From: Desulfosarcina sp. BuS5
GTDB taxonomy: Bacteria; Desulfobacterota; Desulfobacteria; Desulfobacterales; BuS5
DNA length: 64,000 bases
Assembly (NCBI RefSeq): GCF_028752835.1
Contig: NZ_CP087952.1
Coordinates: forward strand, 1,097,041 to 1,161,040
Direction of reading: 5' to 3'
Shown here: in pieces, positions 57,470 to 64,000 of the stretch
How the letters are laid out: each line of letters opens with the position of its first letter
Numbering within the stretch: the first letter of the stretch is position 1
Translations under genes and position numbers: made by a program
The notes under the pieces: model-generated
The model's input: the letters and a program-made list of their open reading frames with translations, nothing else
Database searches by the model: none
Told to the model about the DNA's origin: nothing

Positions 57470-58783
57470 CTATCTCAGATGATATTTTCTGAATTCGTTA
57501 ACATCACGTTCCCAGCCGCCTGGCACTTCATCTTCTTTCCAGAAGATATAGGGGTTGGTCCTCGGTTCCTGTACATGCTGGGGCACCGCTTTAATCCCTG
57601 TCTCTTCAAGCAGGCGCTGGAAACCCTGGCGTTTGATTAACTCACCGAGGCGTTCACGGTTTTTGCCTTCTTCCATCCACCAGTCCCAGATGCTTTCAAT
57701 AACTTCCTTGATTTCATCATAAGGTTCTTCAACCTTAATAAAAGGAATAAGGAGAGAACCCATCTGCGCGCCGTCAAGTATAGGAGCTTTGGCCCCAACC
57801 AGGATAGAGCATCCCTTGTCATTGCCGGGTCTCAGCGCTCTTGGCATGACATTGATACAGTGCATGCATCTTGTGCACTCTTTAGTGTTTATCATTAGCT
57901 TTTTGTCCTCATACTTCATGCAGCCGGTTGGACAAAGATTTATTACTTCCTTTTCAATATCGAACGGTCCCCAGTCTCGGCCGGCATGTGCTCCGGCATT
58001 GGATGGAAATTCTCCTCCCACATAAGCCTGGACAGCTTCCTGGTCAATTCGTATATCATCTCTCCAGGTTCCGATAAAAGACATATCAGAGCGTGCAATT
58101 GAAGCCACGCAGCAATTGGGGCAGCCGTCAAATTTGAATTTGAACTTATAAGGAAAGGCCGGACGATGGAGTTCGTCCTGATATTCGTTTGTCAGCTCAT
58201 GGCAGATCGCCTGGGTATCATAACATGCATATTCACAACGAGCCTGGCCGAGGCAATCCGAAGGAGTCCTGAGATTGGAGCCTGATCCTCCAAGGTCCTG
58301 GTTGAATGTATGTGTTAATTCATAAAAGATCTCTTCGAGCTGAGGTGTTGTTGTACCTATAAAGATAATATCACCGGTGGAACCGTGCATATTGGTTATA
58401 CCGCTTCCGCGAAATTCCCAAAGGTCGCAAAGATCTTTTAAATATTTTGTTGTATAGAATTTGCCGGCAGGCTGGCTGACGCGCATTGTATGAAAATGCG
58501 CCACGCCCGGAAACATCTCCGGCTGATCGCAGTATCTGCCGATAACTCCGCCGCCATAACCGAATACGCCGACTATCCCGCCGTGTTTCCAGTGGGTTCT
58601 GCCATGCTTGTATGAAAGCTCAAGAACGCCGAGAAGATCGTCAACGCAGTCCTGGGGGATCTGGAAATCAACATTCTTGTCATTTTTAGCCCTTGATTCA
58701 GCCTCCTGTTTCAGATCGTCCACAAAACTGGGCCATGGCCCGGATGAGAGCTGGTCTATCAAAGGAGTTTCATGTTTTGCCAT
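57470..58783 (-). CDS. dsrA: Dissimilatory sulfite reductase alpha subunit
   Basis: 437-residue alpha subunit of DsrAB. Siroheme-coupled [4Fe-4S] cysteines at 177, 183, 221 and 225 ([22 protein letters not shown]), the same numbering as in Desulfovibrio as I recall it. The inserted ferredoxin domain carries CPTGCMKYE and [16 protein letters not shown]. The start [12 protein letters not shown] follows GGAGGGAATATA. With dsrB, dsrD and dsrN it forms one operon. Its type is the reductive bacterial form, because dsrD is present and no oxidative sulfur genes are near. Confidence 0.98.
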   Translation of the reverse strand: MAKHETPLIDQLSSGPWPSFVDDLKQEAESRAKNDKNVDFQIPQDCVDDLLGVLELSYKHGRTHWKHGGIVGVFGYGGGVIGRYCDQPEMFPGVAHFHTMRVSQPAGKFYTTKYLKDLCDLWEFRGSGITNMHGSTGDIIFIGTTTPQLEEIFYELTHTFNQDLGGSGSNLRTPSDCLGQARCEYACYDTQAICHELTNEYQDELHRPAFPYKFKFKFDGCPNCCVASIARSDMSFIGTWRDDIRIDQEAVQAYVGGEFPSNAGAHAGRDWGPFDIEKEVINLCPTGCMKYEDKKLMINTKECTRCMHCINVMPRALRPGNDKGCSILVGAKAPILDGAQMGSLLIPFIKVEEPYDEIKEVIESIWDWWMEEGKNRERLGELIKRQGFQRLLEETGIKAVPQHVQEPRTNPYIFWKEDEVPGGWERDVNEFRKYHLR

Positions 58784-58924
58784 TATATTCCCTCCGTAAT
58801 TATTTAATAATTAACTTTTTTGTTTGATTTATTGGAGCCTGGAAAGGTCACCTCCTCTCTTTTTATTTTCAATATTTTTATTTTTAATATATTGCTTTTT
58901 TTTGAAATACTTAATGAAAAAATA

Positions 58925-58953
58925 TTTATAAAATTCATATCGAATCTTGTCAA
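58925..58953 (-). promoter_or_regulatory. Predicted dsrA promoter
   Basis: On the minus strand TTGACA (58948-58953) and TATAAA (58925-58930) are exactly 17 bases apart, a near-consensus sigma-70 promoter. It predicts a leader of about 135 bases. The leader also holds a strong GGAGGTGA with no start codon after it, partly closed in a GGAG/CTCC hairpin. Confidence 0.7.
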
Positions 58954-59009
58954 TAAAAAAGCATGATTTCGCTTTAAATGATTGAAAAAATGTATGCCAC
59001 GGAATCAAA

Positions 59010-59134
59010 TATAGATTGCAAAATAATTCATTCCAGATAATTCATTTCACAATGCTATGGGAAAAATCTTAGGGAGGCGTACTGGTGGTACGTCGACCGA
59101 AGGTTTTGACCAATAAGGAAGGGGGACGAAATTA
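59010..59134. repeat. TATAG-family hairpin repeat, copy 3 (right end lost)
   Basis: Starts TATAGATTGCA and contains the core GGGAGGCGTACTGGTGGTAC, then GTCGACCGAAGGTTTTGACC. The core stem is GTAC/GTAC, against GCAC/GTGC in copy 4. The right end stops at GAAATTATT, whose TTA is the stop codon of the gene at 59132-60376, so the right terminal arm is missing. Confidence 0.7.
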
Positions 59135-60376
59135 TTCGAGCTGGGCATTATTAATAACGTGATGCAGAACCTCAGTATGCTGGGTCAGGTTCTGTTTTAT
59201 TATTGAGATCTCGGAAGATCGAGTATCATATGAAGCAACTATATTAATCATTAAATCAAGAAGATCTCGTTTATTACAGGATAAGAGCAGATTATTAAAA
59301 TATTTGTCCAAAACGCCCGGAAAAATGTTGTTTTCAGATTTTATGGCCAAACCCTTCATGAAAAGACCGTTCATGAAACCTTTAAAAGTCCCGGCAACCG
59401 CAACATCGTCGGCCCAGGCTGTGTCGCCTACTCCGTCTATACGGTCAAGCCGCATTCTTATGGAAAGATTCAAAAAAAATATCAGCAATCCTTCCAGGAT
59501 AGAATTCGTATCTGTCTCCTGCAGGTTTGAATCGGCACTGCTGCCAACCATAGATTCATATTGTCTGGCTGTAATAAGCTTCAGATCAATTCCGCCATCT
59601 TTTTTTCTGACTACAAAATCACCGGCAGCATGATGCCAGGGGAAAATTTGTTCAAAGGTTTCTATGTTATAGTAACAGGTCAGGATCATTGCTGCCTGTG
59701 TATATAGTTCAAGGGTCTCCCCGGTTGACAGATAATAGTTTCCGTTTACCGAATCCCAAACAATTATTCTTTTTTTTTGATTATCCGGATCTGTTGTAAT
59801 ATGAAATTCATTGAATCCGTCAAGCCATTCGCCAAGAAGCAATCCTGCTTTTCGGCCGGACTCTTTTTGGCCAGTCTTTTTTTGGACGGTTTTTGGTAAA
59901 GAGACTTCGCCATATTTATAGGCTGCTGAAAGAAAGGAAAACGGAAAGTTGTTATCCAGTTTTTGCAAGATATTATATTCTTTTAATAAAGTTGTTCTGC
60001 CGAAGGTGGAAAGCGCCACAGTGAGAACAAATTGTAATTTTTTATTTTTTATGCAAATTTCCACTCTTCCGGGATGATAAAATGCACCATGTTTTACCAG
60101 GTAGATGCTGATATCGTTTATCTCTTTACTATCAATATCCATGTCCAGGCGGCGCGAGATTGCGCTTAAAAGAGCTGCAGAAGAATCGTCTTTTAAAAAC
60201 CTGCAGGCAGCATTAAAATAGTCGCCATAAGTAATAGCCCGGTTATTCTCGGTTTTAATCTGTTTTACAGGACTGTTTCTGTTTACAGGCAGGCATGTCT
60301 CCCAGATTTCATCTTGGGGGCTTACCGGATTATTTATATGATCAATAAAAAATTTGAATGCCGGCTTGGTCGCCAT
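59132..60376 (-). CDS. Unrecognised protein, weakly kinase-like, upstream of dsrA
   Basis: 414 residues, soluble, no signal peptide. I do not recognise a family. Around residues 105-145 the pattern RVEICIKNKKLQFVLTVALS then LLKEYNILQKLDNNFPF resembles the N-lobe and alpha-C helix of aminoglycoside phosphotransferase-type kinases, and LLLGEWLDGFNEFHI and WHHAAGDFVVRKKDG resemble a hinge and a degenerate catalytic loop. The usual Lys and the HxDxxxxN motif are not evident, so a pseudo-kinase is possible. It starts six bases after the TPR gene. Its stop codon lies in a repeat. Confidence 0.6.
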   Translation of the reverse strand: MATKPAFKFFIDHINNPVSPQDEIWETCLPVNRNSPVKQIKTENNRAITYGDYFNAACRFLKDDSSAALLSAISRRLDMDIDSKEINDISIYLVKHGAFYHPGRVEICIKNKKLQFVLTVALSTFGRTTLLKEYNILQKLDNNFPFSFLSAAYKYGEVSLPKTVQKKTGQKESGRKAGLLLGEWLDGFNEFHITTDPDNQKKRIIVWDSVNGNYYLSTGETLELYTQAAMILTCYYNIETFEQIFPWHHAAGDFVVRKKDGGIDLKLITARQYESMVGSSADSNLQETDTNSILEGLLIFFLNLSIRMRLDRIDGVGDTAWADDVAVAGTFKGFMNGLFMKGLAIKSENNIFPGVLDKYFNNLLLSCNKRDLLDLMINIVASYDTRSSEISIIKQNLTQHTEVLHHVINNAQLE

Positions 60377-60382
60377 ACTCTT

Positions 60383-61006
60383 TTATTTCCTGTGATTGTT
60401 AATCTCTTCCAATATCTGCGGAGCCACTTCAAAGCCTAGTTCCACGGCCTTGTCACAATGCTCTATAGCCTTGCTGTATTCGCCTTTCTCAAGGTAACCT
60501 ATTGCAAGGTTATTGTGGGCAACCGAAAACATTGGTTCAATTCTAAGAGCCTTGAGATTTGCCTCGATACTTTCATCAATCAGTCCCTTCATAAGATATG
60601 CGTTTGCAAGGGTGGTGTATGCCTGCAAAAAATTTGAATTATAGGTTATGGCTTTCTGCAGGGCAGTTATGGCTTCATCTATATTCCCTTTTTGAAGTTG
60701 AATGAATCCAACATTGCCATGACCTTCTGCAAAACCGGCCCTTACTTTTATAGATTGCTGATTATATGCCAGGCAGCCGTCAATGTCGCCGCGCTGCAAA
60801 CAGATGCCGCCTAACTGCACATATGCCTCGGCTAAGTTCGGGCTGCTTTCTAAAGCCTCAATAAGTTCCTTTTCAGCTTCGTCAAATTTTTTTTTGCCCA
60901 TAAGTGCTACCGCAAGATTGTACCTGTTTGTGCCGCATCCCGGGTTTCCTTGCAAGGCGGCTTTTTGAGCGGCAATATATTCATCAACATTTTTTGCTTT
61001 TTCCAT
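60383..61006 (-). CDS. TPR-repeat protein
   Basis: 207 residues made almost entirely of about five tetratricopeptide repeats, for example NRYNLAVALMGKKKFDEAEK, LAEAYVQLGGICLQRGDIDG and VAHNNLAIGYLEKGEYSKAI. No signal peptide, so it is a cytoplasmic protein-binding scaffold. It is the first gene of a two-gene operon with the unrecognised 414-residue protein, reading toward dsrA. The partner is not known; the neighbouring protein is the obvious candidate. Confidence 0.9.
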   Translation of the reverse strand: MEKAKNVDEYIAAQKAALQGNPGCGTNRYNLAVALMGKKKFDEAEKELIEALESSPNLAEAYVQLGGICLQRGDIDGCLAYNQQSIKVRAGFAEGHGNVGFIQLQKGNIDEAITALQKAITYNSNFLQAYTTLANAYLMKGLIDESIEANLKALRIEPMFSVAHNNLAIGYLEKGEYSKAIEHCDKAVELGFEVAPQILEEINNHRK

Positions 61007-61204
61007 TACTAAAGTCCTTTGTGGATATTATTGATTTTTAGATAATTAATTTCAAATGGTGTGTGTCATGTTTCTTTTATTAAATTTAATATATTAACAT
61101 TATTTTCGCAAGCACCTTTTTTTGTTGACTCAACAACTTATTTTTTTTACAATTTTATATCAAGTGGATTGATTTTATGTTTTTTTGAGGAATTATTATA
61201 AGGT

Positions 61205-62245
61205 ATGGGTATAATCAAGGGATGTTACACAGCGCTTGTAACGCCATTTAAAGGTGATGCGGTTGACGATGAAGGACTTGACAGTCTGGTGGATTTCCAG
61301 ATTGAAAACGGAGTTGCCGGCATTCTGGCAGTAGGCACAACCGGCGAGAGCCCTACCCTGACGTGGGAAGAGCATAACAGGGTGGTTGAGAATGCTGCAG
61401 CAAAAACAAAGGGCCGGTGCTTATGTATTGCAGGCACCGGAAGCAACAATACTAAAGAGACAATTGAAGCTACCGGGCATGCGGCAGAATGCGGAGCAGA
61501 TGCCGTTCTGCTGGTGGATCCCTATTATAATGGTCCCAGTTCCCTTGAAATCCGCAGGGAATATATAGAGCCTGTTGCAAGGGAGTTTCCCGATATGCAG
61601 ATTATCCCTTATGTGATTCCCGGCCGTACAGGCGCTCAATTGATGCCGGAAGATCTGGCCATATTATCCAGGGAATTTTATAATGTGAATACGGTAAAAG
61701 AGGCCACTGGAAATATTGAAAATATGAGGCGCACAAGAGAGTGTTGCGGGCCAGGATATTCAATAATGTCCGGTGATGACGGTATGGTATTTCAAATGAT
61801 GACGGATCCTGACATTAAAGCTTCCGGTGTTATTTCCGTTTTATCCAATATTGTTCCCGGAGCGATTACGGAGTTGCTCAATTTAACAGGTAATGGCGAG
61901 ATTGAAAAGGCTGAAAAATTACATTCAGCTCTTAAACCGCTTTTTGAGCTGGTTACAGTTAGTACAATGGAGGCTACGCCATTTGGAGAGACTTTATGCC
62001 GGGCAAGAAATCCGTTGGCTGTAAAGACACTTATGTCCATTCTTGGAATGCCGTCTGGTGGATGCCGAAAACCTTTAGGTAAAATGACCCAAAAAGGCGT
62101 TGCAAAGGTCCTGTCTGTTGTACGCAGAGTTTATGAAGCAACGCCTGTACTTTTGAAGCCACTGGAAGATTTTTTTGGTGTTAAGGTTTTACAGCGTTTA
62201 ACCGACTCGTCAAACTGGGAAGGGCTCAGTTATGACAAATATTAG
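61205..62245 (+). CDS. dapA: 4-hydroxy-tetrahydrodipicolinate synthase family protein
   Basis: 346 residues, class I aldolase-type lyase. Residues of DapA are visible: VGTTGESPTL (active-site Thr pair), Tyr in IPYVIPGRTG, Arg in the same motif, and Schiff-base Lys in NTVKEATGN. That favours condensation of pyruvate with aspartate semialdehyde for lysine and peptidoglycan precursors over sialate-lyase relatives. The C-terminus is about 50 residues longer than usual DapA (ending VLQRLTDSSNWEGLSYDKY). ATG at 61205 with AAGG upstream. Confidence 0.88.
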   Translation: MGIIKGCYTALVTPFKGDAVDDEGLDSLVDFQIENGVAGILAVGTTGESPTLTWEEHNRVVENAAAKTKGRCLCIAGTGSNNTKETIEATGHAAECGADAVLLVDPYYNGPSSLEIRREYIEPVAREFPDMQIIPYVIPGRTGAQLMPEDLAILSREFYNVNTVKEATGNIENMRRTRECCGPGYSIMSGDDGMVFQMMTDPDIKASGVISVLSNIVPGAITELLNLTGNGEIEKAEKLHSALKPLFELVTVSTMEATPFGETLCRARNPLAVKTLMSILGMPSGGCRKPLGKMTQKGVAKVLSVVRRVYEATPVLLKPLEDFFGVKVLQRLTDSSNWEGLSYDKY

Positions 62246-62302
62246 TCTCCAGCCATAAATGCACAAAAAATAATCTCCGGAATATCAAATATATGCCGGT
62301 GG

Positions 62303-63094
62303 TTATTTTTTTCCCGGTTCTTTTTTCGGTTCTTGGATGATAAAATCGCCCTCTTTAAACAAGAGCCATTTTAACCATTTAATACCGAAATTAAATAGAG
62401 CTATTTCATCCTCTTTGATTTTTGCAACAGTCTTTTCATCAATGTTGTAGCGATCTAAAAATGAGCTGGTAAAAACAAATTCTTTAAACTTATCTATGTT
62501 GTAACTTACCATGAAAAACATGTTTTTGCTTTGCTCTGTAAGTTTGACGTTGGCAGGAAAAGATCTTTTTTTCACAACAATATCTGTCCATTCAGCATTG
62601 ATTTCATCATGGATATCTACTCCCTGATCCTTACGCCATTCGCGGACTTTCCATTCCCTGTTTTCTTTAAAACCGTGACAGTGAGGTTCATTAACAAAAA
62701 AATAGAACTCATTGTCATCGGCTCCTTCCTTATGGCTTAGTGAAGCAACGCCAAGGGGATAATATCTGCATGTTGTCGGCCTGTCTTCATAAACAATACA
62801 TCCATCCTCCCTGACAAAAGGGCATGACTGTAATTCATCATTCATCAGTTTTAGAGTGACAACAGGAAGATCTGTTTTTTCCAGCAACTGCGGAGTGGTA
62901 TATATTGCCAGAAATTCATTTGAGGAAAGATTAAGTCTCCGTTTTAGTCTGATTATATCATAGGGTGTCAGTATGATATTGATCCCCTTGCAGCACTTGG
63001 TGAAACAATCAATTTTCGAGTGACATTTGAATTTAAACTGGTCGTCGGGACCGAATTTTACAGGCTCTATGTTTGGCATACTATTTGGAATTTC
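62303..63094 (-). CDS. YkgJ-family cysteine cluster protein
   Basis: About 263 residues. The YkgJ-type metal-binding pattern is present: CHSKIDCFTKCCKG near the N-terminus (C-x6-C-x3-CC), then CPFVREDGCIVYEDRPTTCR. These proteins bind zinc or an iron-sulfur cluster; function is poorly known. The ATG at 63094 (MPNIEPVKFGPDDQ) is one option; ATGs at 63106, 63097 and 63124 are also in frame, and AAGGAGAAAATG supports the 63106 region. The exact start is therefore uncertain. It stands alone, convergent with dapA. Confidence 0.8.
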   Translation of the reverse strand, partial: EIPNSMPNIEPVKFGPDDQFKFKCHSKIDCFTKCCKGINIILTPYDIIRLKRRLNLSSNEFLAIYTTPQLLEKTDLPVVTLKLMNDELQSCPFVREDGCIVYEDRPTTCRYYPLGVASLSHKEGADDNEFYFFVNEPHCHGFKENREWKVREWRKDQGVDIHDEINAEWTDIVVKKRSFPANVKLTEQSKNMFFMVSYNIDKFKEFVFTSSFLDRYNIDEKTVAKIKEDEIALFNFGIKWLKWLLFKEGDFIIQEPKKEPGKK

Positions 63095-63133
63095 CATCAT
63101 TTTCTCCTTATTTATTTTACTCAATTTTTTATA

Positions 63134-63272
63134 TATAGAATTTCAGATAATTACCCGATTTTAAAATTTGGCACAAGGATAAAGTGAAAAACATGAGGGA
63201 GGCGCACTGATGGTGCGTCGACCGAAGGTTTTGACCGATAACGCAAGGAAATTATTTATGTGGAAATCTATA
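63134..63272. repeat. TATAG-family hairpin repeat, copy 4
   Basis: 139 bp from TATAGAATTTCAG to TGGAAATCTATA. Core GGGAGGCGCACTGATGGTGC, then GTCGACCGAAGGTTTTGACC and GATAACGCA. The internal segment ATAATTACCCGATTTTAAAA is shared with copy 1. Lies between the YkgJ-family gene and tRNA-fMet. Confidence 0.78.
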
Positions 63273-63386
63273 GCAGGATTTTTGCAAAGATAGAACAAAA
63301 TCTTTACGCAATCTTTTTTTATGCGCAATAAAAAAATACTTGACGCAATAATAATCTTAGGGTATTAATATTTTTTTTTAATTTGA

Positions 63387-63463
<77 letters not shown>

Positions 63464-63919
63464 TAGAAAAAAAAAGGGGTTAGATTATATTCCAAGCCTT
63501 TTTTTTTATTTATATTGCAAAATTATATAATTCTTTGGAATTGCAAGTGCATCGGCTTAAGTTTAGTAAGACCGTCACATAAACAATTCCAATGCGCTAT
63601 CGATCAAAATCTTCGGTCTCCCTGCTCCAGATTTTTTCTTCTATCCTTGTTAAACTACTTATCTAAAAATTTTATATTGCAAGATATTATATAATCGAAT
63701 TTTATATACATTGTGAATGTTTGACATGGTACAATAATTGCGTATTAAATTTTTAGTTTTTTAAGTATTAAAAGCCCGCTGACAGCATTTTAAAGGCAAC
63801 AATAGTTTATAGACAAGAGTCGGTTTCAAGAATTTTCGGTTTATGAAAGGTCAAGTAAGGCGAAATAGTTGAGACTGACATTGTGCAAAATAGGCGCTTT
63901 GAAAAAGGAGGGTGGAAAA
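63464..63919. other. Intergenic region after tRNA-fMet
   Basis: About 455 bases without a gene. A weak A-rich/T-rich hairpin (about 63469-63508) could end the tRNA transcript. A predicted promoter lies at 63721-63748. The stretch 63812-63875 resembles the element at 34891-35022. Confidence 0.55.
63721..63748 (+). promoter_or_regulatory. Predicted promoter of the last gene
   Basis: TTGACA (63721-63726) and TATTAA (63743-63748) are 16 bases apart, giving a leader of about 160 bases before the ATG at 63920. Confidence 0.5.
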
Positions 63920-64000
63920 ATGACAACTCAAATCATAAGTTTATGTAAAAGGGATATAATGTCCATGTGCACTGCGGATAGCAATGAAGAACAGAGTCAT
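63920..64000 (+). CDS. Unidentified protein (5' part only)
   Basis: An ATG preceded by AGGAGGGTGG opens a frame reading MTTQIISLCKRDIMSMC and running off the window end after 27 codons. Too little is present to name it. Confidence 0.6.
   Translation, partial: MTTQIISLCKRDIMSMCTADSNEEQSH

Noticed and set aside
61205-62245. Sialic acid lyase (NanA) instead of DapA.
   Set aside because: The PYVIPGRTG and TTGESPTL motifs fit DapA, and no sialic acid genes are nearby; the long C-terminus leaves some doubt.

Overview
The window comes from a sulfate-reducing bacterium of the Desulfobacterota, most likely Desulfobacterales. The main evidence is a dsrA-dsrB-dsrD-dsrN cluster, a periplasmic tetraheme cytochrome c3-type protein, a selenocysteine formate dehydrogenase and a large chemotaxis cluster. 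Base composition looks moderately AT-rich. Species cannot be named from sequence reading alone.

Layout. 1-10.5 kb (minus strand) is a translation block: deaminase (tadA-like), infC, rpmI, rplT, pheS, pheT, a MerR regulator, tRNA-Gly(CCC), nusA, infB and a DUF503 gene. 10.7-11.5 kb is a VapBC-like toxin-antitoxin pair between duplicated sequence. 11.6-25.4 kb is a chemotaxis/STAS cluster: anti-sigma kinase relic, STAS protein, small membrane protein, cheA, two receptors, cheW, cheB, cheR and a response regulator. It is damaged twice: a 276-bp palindromic element (8-bp target duplication) splits the anti-sigma kinase gene, and a 2.3-kb IS (9-bp target duplication) splits cheA. 25.8-27.4 kb is an IS4-family element, followed by a DUF4143 relic. 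28.2-41.1 kb holds ileS-lspA-lgt-HD-GYP-holA, argC, folD, an M23 peptidase and secA. 41.5-45.8 kb is a fatty-acid synthesis cluster (rpmF, acyl-CoA dehydrogenase-like, fabG, acpP, fabF). 45.9-52.6 kb carries an ABC-F ATPase, a VanZ protein, fdhA with an in-frame UGA (Sec) and rlmD. 52.6-61.0 kb carries an LpxL-like acyltransferase, cytochrome c, dsrN-dsrD-dsrB-dsrA, an unrecognised protein and a TPR protein. The end holds a dapA-family gene, a YkgJ-family protein, tRNA-fMet and the start of another gene.

How the genes work together. DsrAB reduces sulfite, DsrD is its small partner, and DsrN is expected to amidate siroheme. The cytochrome c3 and formate dehydrogenase fit the electron supply of the same metabolism. 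FASII genes, lspA, lgt, secA and lpxL serve envelope building.

The most unusual property is the density of short inverted-repeat elements. At least six distinct families sit between or inside genes, several with clean target-site duplications. Two families keep their stems paired through compensatory changes between copies. One long hairpin lies inside the dsr operon, between dsrB and dsrD.
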